64,000 nt of DNA from Lepidodermella squamata. Its lineage: Eukaryota > Gastrotricha. The notes beneath the pieces are model-generated. The model was given only the letters and a program-made list of their open reading frames with translations. It made no database searches and was not told the origin of the DNA. A program made the position numbers and the translations under genes. Shown piece after piece: positions 10,615-23,401 of the stretch; position 1 is the stretch's first letter; each line of letters begins with the position of its first letter. The stretch covers positions 372,001 through 436,000 of the forward strand of contig JBLDXI010000060.1 in assembly GCA_047495785.1 (NCBI GenBank), read 5' to 3'.

Positions 10615-12853
10615 ATGAACAGTCCAAGCTCGGAGGAAAACGAAGAAGATCAGCGGCCATCTATTTCTGCGTATGATAATTTCATAAAAATGCGCAAGCC
10701 ATGGTCAGCTCATCGAACGATTGCCACCAGTAAACCATGCAAACTCAAGCGGGAAATAGTTGTTAAAAGTGCCTTGTGCTTCATACCTCCGCCAGAAATA
10801 TGGCAGCCCATCCAAGTTGATAAAGTTATTTTCTTGAATGCTAATATTTCCTTAATTGTTTACAGGAAATCCGAGAAAAGCATGACAAGGCATTTCAGCG
10901 ATGGATGCCTCACGTAAACATCCTGTTCCCGTTTTATGAAGAATCACATTTTGATGTCAGCATTATCTAGAATTAACTGTGCACTCACTTGTATATATTT
11001 GATTATAAAAGGATGTTGCTTCTGAAATTTCCGAGGCGATTAAGGGCATCAAGCCGTTCACCGTAGAATTCAATTCCTTCGACTTTTTCACGCATGGCAA
11101 GTCGAGTACCTTGTGGCTTAAACCCGCCTGCAGGAATAACGCAATATGGGATGAATTGTTTCGCGCTATCTCATCTTTATATCCCGAATGCGTCCAGGTA
11201 GTTATTGCTACTATAATTCCGTTACTTTGAGTGGCTGTCATGTCAATTATTTCATGATAAGATATAATCCTACAGTGAAAATCAAAAGTTACGCACGGTC
11301 AGGAATTTTTTGAGTTGAAACTAAAAATATCTCACACGCGCCCGTACTATTTTTAGCTCCAAGCTTGGGTTGAACTCAGCTAAAAATGAAAAGTGTAACT
11401 CGGACAGACCAAAAAGTTTTAATAGTTTTAAAAATATGAATATTCATAAGGTGCTAATTAATATTCCGAAGCCTTCGAAGTTGATAATTATGTCAGAAAA
11501 ATTATGGAACAATTATTTTTAATTTGTTATAACCTTACTCTGAGTGCTCAAATTTTTCTGCAATTTTTGGCACTTAACTAAGAATGTCCTAGTTTCATGA
11601 CATCTCATGAATATATTTGTCGTATCGTATAAGGCAATTTCTTCCAATAGCCGATTGAGATATCTCAATGAGCAATCCGAATTGTTGCCAACGTCATTTT
11701 CATTTATTTTAATCAGTTTTTAAAATTTGAAAACCAAGCAAGATTACAGAATAGCCCTTCGCCTATCCAGCAGAACCCACTTTCCCTAATACTTTGTTCC
11801 GTATCTGCGTGTTTTATGAGTTTTTAAAAAGCCAGCGTATTTTCACAGTAACTGTCTTCTGGCCTTGTGGGTCCATTTAAACTCTTTATTAATCAATCAG
11901 CAGTCCAATCGATGGGGCTATTCGGGCTCTTTAATATGTGATAGATTATAATTCAATAACCTGAAGGCTGATGAAAACAACACGCAAAAAGCAATTTTCG
12001 GATTGCTCATTGAGATATCTCCATCGGCCATTGGAGGGATTGCCTTATACGATACGACATATTCATATTATTGAAACTATCCCCCCTTTCCTTGGAGCTA
12101 TTTTTGGTGATCGTAAAAAAGGCGTCATTTTGGTCCGTTTTGCTGGGATAAACAGCCTCATTTCGCACGTGCCAAACATTTCAACTTGCATCGCCTCAAT
12201 TCCACCGTGCGGATCTTTTGGTTGTCACTGTATAATCATTCACCAGAAACAATTACCTTCATTCATCTACCGAAAGCATGAATTTTGTTTCGGTACTGAA
12301 TTCATGCTTCAGGTAGATACATTTCTGCATTTCGTTAATGAATTAGGGTGATTTTGGGCATGGATTCCGATAAATGTTGAATATCAGTGAATTAGGATAC
12401 CCAAAAGGCCTTAATCTAGGTGATTTCACGAGATAAAAGTAACACCAAATAGGGTGATTTTTTCTAGTGTCAGAATAATATATTTCTGGCTCATCGTACG
12501 TACCGTTGGTTTTAAAATGGCAGCCAATTAGCTAATATAAAACTAGTCCAAAACGTTACTATAGCCACGCTTTTGATACAAAATATAATACCTTAATATT
12601 ATTATTTTTATCGTTAAATTTGGTGATATTTCTGGATATTTTACCTTTACGCTTTCAGAAGAAAAGCGGGAATTCCGCTGAATTCACTCCGCATCTCACT
12701 GTTGGGCAGTGGAGTAACAATGAGATTCATCAAGTTTGCAAGAAATTCAACGAGAATTGGCGGAAATTGACGACAAAAGTGAACTGCTTATCTTTAATCA
12801 GCCGTAAAGGTTTTGATGAACCGTTCGATGTTCGAACAACCGTTATGCTTTAG
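10615..12853 (+). CDS. 2H phosphoesterase (2'-5' RNA ligase-like) protein, 4 exons
   Basis: Exons 10615-10815, 10866-10955, 11012-11197 and 12659-12853 join in frame to about 223 residues. The family pattern is clear: P-P-x-E-I-W-x-x-I-Q then E-I-R-E-K-H-D-K-x-F-x-R-W-M-P-H-V-N-I-L-F-P-F, an H-G-K-S-S-T-L-W-L segment, and F-T-P-H-L-T-V-G-Q in the last exon. H-x-T/S-type motifs are the catalytic pairs of 2H enzymes, which cleave or form 2'-5' or cyclic phosphodiesters in RNA. The third intron (11198-12658) is far longer than its neighbours because it holds inserted inverted-repeat DNA. An in-frame ATG at 10525 is an alternative start. The second donor (GTCAGC) is weak. Substrate unknown. Confidence 0.8.
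11607..12066. mobile_element. MITE-like inverted-repeat element in an intron
   Basis: About 75 bp at 11607-11680 reappears as its reverse complement at 11990-12066. The shared core includes GTCGTATCGTATAAGGCAAT and GAGATATCTCAATGAGCAATCC. The arms are about 85-90% identical and enclose about 300 bp without coding potential. No convincing target duplication was found. It lies within the third intron of the 2H phosphoesterase gene and helps explain its length. Confidence 0.65.
12268..12320. repeat. Short hairpin-forming inverted repeat
   Basis: TCTACCGAAAGCATGAATT is followed within about 12 bp by its near-complement AATTCATGCTTCAGGTAGA. It lies in the same intron as the larger inverted-repeat element and may be the remnant of another small transposon. 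Confidence 0.5.
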
Positions 12854-13582
12854 TTTTCGTGCTAAAAATCCTGTGATACCGCTTCTAATGACTAATATCT
12901 CGATTTACTGCCGCTATTTTAGCGCAATACATTGAAAATGATAGTCGTGCATAAATAAACTGCCGCGATCTTACATATCGTTATTTATATGATTCGTGTT
13001 TTAATTGATCGACTTGAAAGCCAAGTATTATCATCCGTGTACACGGCCGACTAGGTTTCCCAGCTTGCTTGAAGATACAAGGGAAAAGTTTTGATAAGAA
13101 TATATCTAAGACGAATAAAACATCCCAGCCGCTACTCTAAATATTAGCAAGGCATAAATTTCACATTCAAAATTCTATAATTTCCCATTCTCGTTTGCCA
13201 GCAAGTACAGCTGCTAGGAATAAATCCCAAGATGAAAGTAGTACAGGTACAGTACAAAGTCGCGAAAAATGTCTTCTGAAAAATCTCCTTTTATTCTCTC
13301 CTCGAAAAAAAACACCAAGTCACATCGTCGTCAGGAACACACCGGTAATTTAGTAATAGTTCAATCACAATGGATATCTGAAAATCGACCGTCAAGTAGC
13401 TTAAAGCATTATTGCCTGGTCGAATGGTCCTGCAATTAGTAATATTATTTGAAGAAACATTCAAATATCTGTACAACGGGAATTAATGCAATCAACACCG
13501 GTCAATCGAATCTCTTGTAGCAGATTTTGATTTAAGAATATAGGCCATTATGTAAGGGTGGAAGTGGAAGATGAAAATGCTG

Positions 13583-14489
13583 TCATTTGAGGAGTCGGCA
13601 GAAGTGCGTTTTGAACAGATATATGAGGACTGTGGATATAGTTGCACTCGCTTCGAAACCAAAACCGAGGATGTTTCCGAAAAGCACAGTTCCAACAATA
13701 ATTGGAAACGTCCATTCAACCAAAGGGTTCTTGATGCCTTGAGTGTTGGGCTCAACGTGAGTAGAGGCTAAACATTTGAATTCGATGTGACCTTGTGATG
13801 ATGCTTCTTTTGAGTCGCTTTCCCGACGGTCCAGGGATAGATTATCCAGTCGAAGTGGGATAGTTGAACTTTTGTTGTTTATGATTAACCAGTCAACATC
13901 AGACATCGTATCAGCATCTAAAGTAGAAAATGCAAAATCGCATTTAGATCAAATTCTCCCTAAAATCTTTACCAGGAACAGTTGAGCTGAACTCCCAGTC
14001 CGAGGAAGATGAAGAGCAGCAGCTCTCGGAATCACCGTCCAGATGGTTGCCATCAGCAAGACCCTGAATGTCTTCTGTGATCATAGCTGCCGGCGGTTGT
14101 TGAGCAATTTTCAGGTTACCAAGAGTGGGAAGATTCATTGCGGTTATCGGAGGCCATGTACGCACAACTGAAGGAGAGTCGGCGGTTGGTAATGACGTGC
14201 CTAGCGCTGCCGTAGTCGAGAAGCTACTGCGGCCGCTCAATATCCCCGAATCACTTTCGTCGAAACTGCAATGAAAGCATGTTGATTTGAGCTTTGAATG
14301 GCTGCAAATCAAATCGTCATCAATGTCGCAATAGCCATGGTCATATGTGTTCGAAATTGCTCTTCTTCGTCGGCTGTTAGGCGGTTGCTTGTAGCATTTC
14401 AGCAGCGACGAAGACTCGTTGAAAGAAGAACTAAGAGTTAAGCTGCGCCGGGTCGGCGGAGTTTGCGCGGTAGAATAAGCCGATTTCAT
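13583..14489 (-). CDS. Unknown protein with hydrophobic C-terminus, 2 exons
   Basis: Exon 1 is 14489-13973 and exon 2 is 13917-13583. The intron (GTAAAG...TACTTTAG) is 55 bp, and the join within an Asp codon gives about 283 residues. The first two thirds are polar, with Arg- and Ser-rich runs, a CDIDDDLICSHSK segment and a poly-Ser stretch before DWEF. Near the C-terminus is a hydrophobic stretch of about 25 residues (VEWTFPIIVGTVLFGNILGFG), a likely membrane anchor. This suggests a cytosolic, regulatory N-terminus tethered by one or two C-terminal membrane segments. No family is recognised. The last 30 residues may be mis-framed. Confidence 0.5.
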
Positions 14490-15480
14490 TATTGTAAATT
14501 AGTGCGAATTAGTTACCTATAAGATTGATTAAAAATAAAATAGCTGAGAGGAATACACTTGGACGACTCATCAAAGACGACTGCTTCATTAAAAGATATG
14601 TGAATGCACCGGTGTGGTCAATCTTAGATGAATGCGCTCAACTGGAGATTTAGCTGGTGGGGCCGTGTTCTTAATTTGGCACTGACCCAACAGCAAGATA
14701 ATCTATCACACTAAACGGATTTTTCTTAGCCGTACTCAAAATCAAACTTGTCACGCATCGGCACGAACTAATAACTGCACTCACTGTGAAGAAAGAGCGA
14801 AATTAAACACCATATAGACATAGCACGTGTTCGAATGCTCTCAAATTGCACTCACTATGGATGAATAAGGCGCGCTCGCGTTCTTCGACGTTTGCTAGCA
14901 GAAAAGTAGTTGTTTTACTTTTTGGCCTAGCTGGTGTGGCTAGCTAGCACGCCGTCTGCTCGTTTTTTTCTCTCTGATGTTTGCATATATGTGGGCATTG
15001 ATGATAATGAATACAGTGAGTTAGCTCTAGGCTTGCCACTAATATAGGAGTATAGTCGCCGCTGCTTCATGGTATTACGATGTTATTATATTTATCGCGA
15101 GCCGGCAGCCGCATAGTAAAAGCTGTATATATGGGCATGGAAACGAATGCTGTTATAAGCACAAGTTATAAAGATTATAATATTTGCTCTTGTCCTGTGG
15201 CCAATACTTTGCATAATTTCCAGAACTGTATCACGCTTCTGCCAAAATGATGAATGCCGATGAATGATGCCAAAGTTAAAACGATGGTCAACAAATTTGA
15301 AAGTTATAAAGAAAACATCGCTTCGTATCATAACATAGCATTGCATTATCTCTATCGCATATTAGTCTTATTAGTCGATAAGCATATTAGTCTTATTAGT
15401 TCAGCAAGTGTTAAAAGTGTTGTTTAAAAGAAAATGAGGCGGATATTCTAGGCTCGATGATTGCGCGAACCAACCCGATA

Positions 15481-15605
15481 GGGTTCCCCTAGCGGCGGAG
15501 CCGCAGCCTGAACCGGAGGTCCAGCGCCTCTCTCTCAACTTCGCCGGTCGAGGCGACAATGGTAGAGGCGTTTTGCGCTGGACGAAAAACGAAGCTAGGG
15601 GAACG
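15481..15605. repeat. 125-bp nested hairpin
   Basis: The outer arms GTTCCCCTAGC and GCTAGGGGAAC are exact complements. Inside them GTCCAGCGCCTCT pairs with AGAGGCG...GCGCTGGAC. It could be a small fold-back transposon or a structured transcript. Nothing adjacent marks a promoter. Confidence 0.55.
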
Positions 15606-16484
15606 AATTTTCACGATAAAAATATGGAAAAATAAGTCGTAGATAGATCTTTTTTTAAACCTGTGTATAAAAACTTTCCAGCTGTTTTCATCGGGTGGCT
15701 GATTTTTGGCGATTTTTTATTCATAAAAAACTGCTTGACTGCTCATTAATATTCATGAGCTGCTTACGCCGCCGTCTGGGTCACAGTTACCGGCACCCTC
15801 ATGACCGAGGTTGATTGCGTCACACGCGAGAGCCGGGTGGTTGCGGTGCGTCTCTTCGAAATTTCAATTTAAAACCAGTTTGGCGGCCCTCCCCGGGGGG
15901 AGGGCTGCATCAGTGACATTCTACGAAAAATTCTGCATCAAACAGTCTAAATTTGAACGCCGGGCGATAATTGGTTGATTTTATATCGAATTTACAAGTT
16001 GCGCGCACTTGAAAAAGTGGCCCTCACTGACCGTGTGTGAAATTTTCAAGGCGCGAGTGACACCCTTATAGGTGCATAATTTGACGTGACAAATTCGGTT
16101 GTTTAGATACTAGAACACACGGCCAATTTTTTGGTACCAGAACCGCCGCAAGATTCGCAAGATATCCTTTGAATATAGCGTTTGCCGCGCGATTGATTTT
16201 TAGTGAAAATGAAATTTTTTATTTTTTCGACTTTGGTCAATTATTTTGGCAGCTCAGCCTGCTAGCGCTCATGTTTGAATTCACCTGGAATGTTGCAAAT
16301 TTTGCGCTGAATTTTTAGAGCCCAGCCGCATGATCGTAGCCCTTATGGTTGTCGAGCAATAGAAGGCGCGGCAAATCGCGTTTTTAACCCATTTTTAGTG
16401 CGCGGCGGCGCTCACACACTCACTCAGAGCCGTTTTTTGTCAAATTTTCGACACGCGTAGCAGTTTTGTGCGCACATAGACATT

Positions 16485-16605
16485 ACATATTCCGACGTAG
16501 AATTTCAAGACGAATCGAACGACACTAGACCCATCGTCATAGCCCTCATAGTTTTTTGCCTATAGGAGGCGCGGTCGATCCACCTTAAAATTTCGAAATT
16601 TCGAT
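16485..16605 (+). repeat. Dispersed repeat A, copy 1
   Basis: Starts ACATATTCCGACGTAGAATT and includes TTTTTTGCCTATAGGAGGCG. A second copy in the same orientation is at 19281-19436, with about 90% identity and a short internal insertion. Probably fragments of an unnamed transposon family. Confidence 0.7.
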
Positions 16606-17651
16606 TTTTGTGCGAACTTTTTCACGACGATTTGAAAGACTCTCGGTGTAATGGAATAAGCAAGACTAGCGCAACATTTGACGGGCCTTCGAATGGTGAA
16701 AACCGCAGGTCAATAAGTTACAGCGTTTTTAGCCAGTAATCCGTGCGGTAAAAACTGAGATAAAAAACAAACAAAATAATTTTTTTGAAATTTTAATTAA
16801 TTGATTCCGAAAGATTTTTAATTGCGACGGCAACGACAAAAATAACTGAGCAATAGGTAACTCGATGCGCTCTATCGATTGTTATATGCCCTATTTTCAC
16901 AGGACGCATCCATTCGACTCCACACCTCTTGCCGATGTCAAATTTTTAAAATTTTGTTGACCAAGTTTGTTAGCGGAATCGCGCTGATGTTGTAGTGACC
17001 TTAACGCTTAGAACACATTCGACTGGTCAACTTGAGACCAGGCTCGTCGCTGTAACTCTCTGATCTTTGGCGTTATTCGTCACGCGGTAAAACTAAGTAT
17101 AGGCAAATTCAGACTCTCACTATTGCCATTTTAACCGCAATTTATTAACGCTTCCCGCTTTTTGTGGGCAAATTATTCTGCGTCCATGTATGCAGAAATT
17201 CACCAGGAATCGAATGAGACTAAGCACGAGTCGCTAGCTATCACGGTTGTCGATTTATTGCGGGCGCAAAAGTCCAAAAAAATTAGGAATAGTCCACTTT
17301 AAAACTTGAAAATTAAGAAATTTCGCAGTTTTTGTAATTTAATCTTTCAATTCCGGAAATTTTTGCCTGTGTCTTGAATGAAAAAGTCATGTTGAATAAG
17401 GTTATAAAGCAATATTCAGAGAATTATTTTTATTTGAAGGAAATTTCTGAAGAGCAATTCCTGCCATGGCCAGGGATAATTTATCGGCCCATTTTTTATC
17501 TGAATTAAAAATTATTTTCAATTCCATTTCCATTAGTCCTATGAATCATTGAGCATTCAGTTCCTTAACAGAATTGTTCCTTCTTCCTTAGCATTTACCA
17601 ATTGAAAATCGTTACGAATAAAATTGATAGTAATAGCTATTACTACATAGC

Positions 17652-17870
17652 TAAAATATGAATGATACGCTACAAAAATTAGGCAAAAAATCATGAACAA
17701 TAATAAGCCATAGAAAATACGCGCCGCTGAACAACCATATGTGACCAATGTGTTCGTGATTTGATGGTGTGATTTTTCTGCTTTTTTCTATTTTTCAGCC
17801 CTGTGAAAACGCTTGACACCCCTGTTGCCGGTATTGAGCGTGCTGTCTTGAGGAAACGTTATTCACTTTA
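17652..17870 (+). repeat. Dispersed repeat B, copy 1
   Basis: About 220 bp matching 26049-26275 in direct orientation. Conserved blocks include CATATGTGACCAATGTGTTC and GAAAACGCTTGACACCC. Copies differ by substitutions and small gaps (roughly 85% identity by eye), so they are old. Confidence 0.7.
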
Positions 17871-18407
17871 TGATATGGAACTCTTATTTCTTTCAACTTG
17901 AAAATACCTCTGGCCGATTCTAGCTTCCTAAGTTGTTAACTAGGCTACGTGCATTTAGGCAACTAGCTGGAAAATGACTTCATTTCCTCGTCCGTTCTCC
18001 GTTCTCAGTCGGAAAATTGTCTGCAAGACAACTTTAAAAACTTTAAAAACTTTATTGCCGCAGAATTTGCCGTAAATTAAATTAATTTGATATTTAAACA
18101 AGGTTCTACGACAATTAGAATTTAATTTATTTTAATTATTTGGTCTCGGTTGTCGGTGCCTCGGTTAGCGAAAATAAAATTATTTATTTATATTTTGGTC
18201 TCAGTTGTCGGATCTGAGTTTTCGTGGTCTCAGTTGTCGGAGTACGTTAAAAAATATGTTTCTTATTATTTTTAGATCACCCTGGTGTCCTAAATTACCT
18301 AATAATAATAGTAAGTAATAATAATAATAATTCTACCTTTCTACGCTATTTTCCATAATCGGTAATTCTGTTTTACGATGGCAGAATTCCATAAAAACGA
18401 ATAATTT

Positions 18408-18878
18408 ATGGAGCACTTTGATTTGATAAGGTCGAATACTTTTATTCAATTCAATTTTTCAATTTTATTTTATTTTATTTTAAAGGTACTTTTCACTATT
18501 AATATTGTCATCGGCGTTATGCGAGACCTCGCACCTATCAAACCTCGAGAGGGCAAAAGTAGCTCGTGCAGTGATGCTGGGTGTAATGTAGATGGCGACT
18601 TGGCTACATCTCATTATTGGGACGCTGTCAACTTAGCCTTCGATATCTCCTCTAATGAACGCCTGAACCACAACAGCGCTGAGATGATGTATCGACGAGG
18701 GTACGAATCTCTAAGTGAAGAATGTGGCTTTGGGGTCGATGGTGCCCATAGAACATTGGAATGTTATGACGATTACAGCTCATCGCAGAAAATAAAGGAG
18801 CTGGCGGCTGAAATGAAACGTACTCAAATCTCTCTTTTCAACACTTTTACGGCTAACGAAAGTGGGTCCCCTGGGTAA
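18408..18878 (+). CDS. Possible exon of an unknown gene
   Basis: An acceptor-like TTTTAAAG lies near 18485, and from about 18520 an open frame encodes about 115 polar residues with no low-complexity bias, starting near MRDLAPIKPREG. A good donor (CCTGG|GTAAGA) falls just before the stop at 18876-18878, so this may be one exon of a longer gene rather than a whole gene. The AT-rich part before 18485 is probably intron. No domain is recognised and no partner exon was found. Confidence 0.3.
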   Translation: MEHFDLIRSNTFIQFNFSILFYFILKVLFTINIVIGVMRDLAPIKPREGKSSSCSDAGCNVDGDLATSHYWDAVNLAFDISSNERLNHNSAEMMYRRGYESLSEECGFGVDGAHRTLECYDDYSSSQKIKELAAEMKRTQISLFNTFTANESGSPG

Positions 18879-18889
18879 GACCACTCAAA

Positions 18890-21377
18890 ATAGCCGGCCA
18901 ATTATGAGTACCGAGTCCGGGTCCTTCAAAGGTTACGAGTGAATAACGAGTCGAGCCACCGATCGAATCGTCTTTTCTGTTTATGCAAGATGCCATTAAT
19001 TTTTTGCTTTGGAGAATAATTGTTATCTGTCGAATTCGGAATTGTCGAATTTGTTATCTGTCTAAATAAAAAATCCACCACGTTCCCTGATAGTTTAATT
19101 TGTGTACTGATTTATCTCGACTTGTTTTGTTTCGTCCCCAGACCGGCACGAAATAAGCTGAAATGTGCTGGAACTGATTTCATCAGCTGAAATACATTGA
19201 AATAAGGCATGGCGAGTTCGTCGCCGCTGAAATACGCTGGAGTTGATTTCTGGGCTGTACACTTTTCAGCCGATTTTCTTACATATTCCGACGTAGAATT
19301 TCAAGACGAATCGAACGACACTAGGCCCATCGTTTCCTCATAGTTTTTCTCATAGTGCAAGAAAAAGCCTCATAGTTTTTTGCCTATAGGAGGCGCGGCC
19401 GATCCACCTCAAAATTTCGCAATTTCGACGTTTCTGAGAATCATTTCACGACGATTAAGAATAGTCCCGGTTTAATAAAATAACCATGTCAAATACAGAA
19501 TATGACGAGCTTTCGAGAGGTGAAAACCGCATGCCAAAATCTATCACAGTTTTTTGCCAATAGGCCACGCGGTATAATATGAGATAGAAAAACAAAGCGA
19601 GTAAATTTTCAAATTTCAAATTTAACTGTGACTTAAATTACAAATATTCATGAGAAATATTCAAAGCCATTCCGACCAGGTCAAAAATAGTGAGAAAATT
19701 TTCAAATGACGTCATGAAAACACGTCGTAGCAACGGCAACCCAGGTAAATTTCTTCTCAAAAAGAGGTTCGCCTTTCAATCTAAGGCTAAATGTAAGACT
19801 TTCTGCCCGCTCAGAATTTGATTTTAGCCTCTTCTTGATTTTCTGGGATTTTCTGAAAGGTGCTCGAGTTAACACGTCATTGCACCGGCGGCTAAGGGTT
19901 AAGATCTAACAACATGATAATTTTACCAAGATGAAAAAATCGGAAAATCGGTAAAAAATATTTATTGGACAAGTTTTATATTGCCGGATAGAGAAAATTC
20001 TTATCGTGGATAAAATGATTTTTCTGAAATTTTCAACATTTTTCCTCAATAAGTTTACCGCCCTGAAAGACTCTTAAAATGGCGATATTTCGTAAAAGTG
20101 ACCAACTTCAAGAAAATAAAAAAAAAACCGTAGAACCGTATTTTCGACATTTTCGAATTTTATTTTGAATTATTTTGAATTTCGAAATTTTTGTTGGCAC
20201 CCTAATTTTCTCAAGTTTTTACGAAAATTATACGAAAATTGTCTGTTAAATTTTCGACACGCAAAGCCAAATTTTCAAATGTTGTTACCCAGCGTTTGGA
20301 CTATGAGGTAGCTATTGTATAATTCACAAACGAAAGAAAATTTCGAATTAAAGAATAAAAACTTTTAAAATTGGGAAAGTCAGTTTATTTATTCATCTGA
20401 AAATTTTAAATGAAGCGTTATTTCATATTTTATGTATGAATTATTTGTGGGGAAGAATCCTTTTGAACTGCAAGACGCCGTGGCAATCAGCACGCAAAAA
20501 TCTGAATGAAAATAAAAAAATGAGCCGTCGTCGCGCTGCAATACTAATAATTCGCTACTCAGATTACTCTTGTAGAGCAGTCGATTTATTGGCAGTTCCG
20601 GAGTATCGTGCATTTGGGCTTAAGCCACTGATTGATTGTCGCATAAAATGGATATGAGTTCGGCACTTTGAACTTCGGCATCGGGTATAATAGCGAAAAA
20701 GGTGTACTCGGAGAGCGCCTTGGTGATGAACTTGAAATTGAATTTTATGAAAATTTGTTGATGATTGAGTGATAGACGCAGCGCTTTTTATCAGTGATAC
20801 CAGCGACCCCTGGAAAAATAAAGATTTGATTAATATTCAATCATATCCATTGCCGTCGTCATACTATCGTGAATATTTTTGATTAATGTCTATCTATTTT
20901 TCAATGTGACCTGCGATGAGTTGCGATGAGTTGAGTGCGAGAGTGAAGTTGCATCGGCGGCGAATTACAGCATCAGATAATGTCGATGATTATAGGCATG
21001 AGCAGCACCTCAATCTATACGCATACGCCGCGGAATTTATCAGGAGCCGAGATCGTTACGCTCATCGGCGTGTGCGTAACTGACTAGACCAGGTCGCGGA
21101 TTCGACCTCGCTATTGTTATCCCATTCGCAGTCACCTTTATAAATCGCACATTGATAATTTCCCGTCTCGACGCGTGATTTAAAACGGGATTTAGTTGTA
21201 TAGCCGTACAGTTGATCAGAGGAGTTAATTCAATTTTCATTTCATTTGTCCTGTTTTTGTTTTTAGTGACGATTTGCGATCGCCTTGCTTTTATTATTTC
21301 TATTGCCTGCTGCCTACGTGTGCTTTCCGCGATGTCAAGAACCGATGAGTAAGTTTTACTATTTATATGGGGTGATT
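18890..21377. other. Gene-free repeat stretch
   Basis: No convincing gene. It contains repeat A copy 2 and, at 19155-19250, two partial direct repeats of GCTGAAATRYGCTGGARYTGATTTC. Much of the rest is AT-rich. Confidence 0.5.
19281..19436 (+). repeat. Dispersed repeat A, copy 2
   Basis: Same family as 16485-16605. It carries an extra 25-30 bp around the CTCATAGTTTTT segment, which looks like a local duplication. Confidence 0.7.
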
Positions 21378-21949
21378 CCCAACCTATTTCACCCAACCGC
21401 GCACTCGCTCAAGTTATTCGCCCAATTCGCCCAACCTATGCGATATAAATTAAACTTGAAATGAGTTGCGCGCGCACGTGTATAGCGTTGTGTCCCTTTC
21501 ATAGCGCGCGCACGCTAGGGATGATTTTTATTGCGACCAGAAAAGCACTGAGGCTATTAAAAGAGTGGTTCAATTTTATTAAACCACCTTAATATTTTCG
21601 CGCGTTTAATTGCTGTGCATTATAACAGCCCGCCGCCTCATAGAACAGAATTCTGGTATGAAGTTGTAGTTGCAGTTGTTGAAGTTGGAGGAAAATTAGA
21701 AATTAAAAATTCCGCACAGTTGCGAAACAATATTAATGAATTTTTAGACGGAATCGGTTTTCGCGAATTATTTTAAATTATTCTAAAATTTCCTTTTTTT
21801 TAAATCCGAGTCTTAATTCTAGCCTATAATACTTAATAAAGTGCGGTGCCTTGTGCCTTGTTTGCGTGTGTGTTTGCGTGGAATTTAATTTAGATTAATT
21901 GTTGGGCGAATTAATTGAGCGAGTGCGCAGTTGGGTGAAATAGGTTGGG
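21378..21949. mobile_element. MITE with about 40-bp terminal inverted repeats
   Basis: The left end CCCAACCTATTTCACCCAAC continues through GCGCACTCGCTCAA. The right end at 21905-21949 is its reverse complement with one or two mismatches. The element is 572 bp with no transposase frame. No target duplication is evident. Superfamily unknown. Confidence 0.75.
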
Positions 21950-22239
21950 CTATCGGAACGCAAAATCTGTAGTTAAACAAAATTGCGAAAATATCAGACA
22001 TATTTAACCCAGTTTTTAATCATATTTTGGTCCTACCCTGAATTTATTGAATTTTTTTTATTTTCCTGATTTTTGGAAAACTGGCGTTCGGCTCACCGTG
22101 GGGAATTAGAGGGTATTTTCCTAAATTTCGGGGAATGTTATACGCCCTCGGATTCGAATTTAAAATAATTTAACATACATCTTTTAAAATTAGAGATAAT
22201 TGCTTGCTAAAATATAAAATTTTCCACAGTTTGACTTGT

Positions 22240-22475
22240 ATCTCGCGGTATTTACGTGCCAACGATCGTGATGCAGCGTTACGCGCGATCGAGCGCGCTC
22301 GTTTGATCCGGTTGGAGGCGGTAACACGTGTCCCTCGAATGGGGACGAAAACTTTCGGCATTATTATTTCGATCAAGCGGTGGAAAGCGGAGAAGGCTAC
22401 GAAGCGTCCGACAAACAGCAACAGCAACAGCATGAGCCAACGAGGGGGCCGAAATGACTCTCCGTACTTGTACCT
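22240..22475 (+). other. Possible small coding exon
   Basis: One frame here (PSNGDENFRHYYFDQAVESG, then a run of five Gln) is compositionally protein-like and ends at a stop near 22473. A CCACAG acceptor precedes the block at about 22230. There is no domain, and the frame is interrupted upstream. It may be a decayed exon. Confidence 0.25.
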
Positions 22476-22844
22476 AATTTTCTTAACGTGAGTTTGGTTT
22501 CTTCGTTTTTAGTAATACGATAGAAGTGGGCGTATAGGATTTATCAATTATATCACTCATTACCTGTTTTGAAATGGAGTTTCGGCCGTTATAAAGACCT
22601 TTCCGATTACCGCGCGAGTCAGTAGTTGCTACAATATACGAAATTGTTTAGCTTTCAGACGGCTGCTGCGGCTGATTGTTTTTGAATATACTTGTTATTT
22701 TAAAAAATTTCCCGGAATTAGCTATTGGGTTTATGAAAAATATCTTTTCGATTGTTATTTTCTATTTAAATTTTCAAAATTTTTAAAAAATTCAAGAATT
22801 TTGTTTTTACGAATTCCAAGAACACGAAATATACTTGAATTACC

Positions 22845-23401
22845 GTGGTCAGACTTTTCAGCAGTGACACTTCAGCAAATGAGGGTCAAATCAGCAGTGA
22901 CATTTCATCAGTGACACATTGTCAGTAAAAAATCCATAAAAATCAATTTTTTGAATTAATTTTAATAATTTATGTAGACAAGTGAGCAGGGACATTTCAG
23001 CAGCGACAAAATAGCAGTGACTATTGAGCAGTGACTTTTCATCAGTGACAAATGAGCAAGTGACACTTCGTCAATTTTAATTAATTTATCTCGGGCATTG
23101 AACTTGCATTTTTTGAGCTCAACTTCAATGCAGCGCATAGTCCCCCTGCTGAGTACGGCAGAAATTCAGTTGATGAAATGTCTCCGCTGAAATGTCACTG
23201 CGCAAATGTCACCGAGATGAAGATAATAAATTTGCCAAAATTTGGGATTAATTATCAAAAATCACTGCTGACTTGTCACTGATCATTTGTCACTGCGCAA
23301 ATGTCGCAGCTCAAATGTCACTGCTCATTAGTCACTGATGAAAAGTCACTGCTCATTTGACCCTCATTTGCTGAAATGTCACTGCTGAAAAGTCGTACAA
23401 C
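22845..23401. mobile_element. Palindromic MITE with 11-bp target duplication
   Basis: The sequence is flanked on both sides by CTTGAATTACC (22834-22844 and 23402-23412), an exact 11-bp direct repeat. The ends are inverted: GTGGTCAGACTTTTCAGCAG on the left pairs with the complement of the right end. Both arms are built from many degenerate copies of a CAGCAGTGACATTT-type motif. There is no coding capacity. The long target duplication and subterminal repeats recall Mutator-like (MULE) elements, but that is an inference. Confidence 0.85.

Larger units (their letters stand above)
14490..18407. other. Gene-poor repeat-containing stretch
   Basis: No credible gene. It holds tandem copies of CATATTAGTCTTATTAGT (15357-15402), a strong hairpin at 15481-15605, a GC-rich inverted repeat CCCTCCCCGGGGGGAGGG near 15885, and copies of two dispersed repeats described separately. 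Three copies of TCGGTTGTCGG / TCAGTTGTCGG lie at 18140-18240. Confidence 0.5.

Noticed and set aside
22855-23400. A CRISPR array
   Set aside because: Repeats are short, variable, in both orientations and inside a transposon with target duplications; the DNA is eukaryotic.
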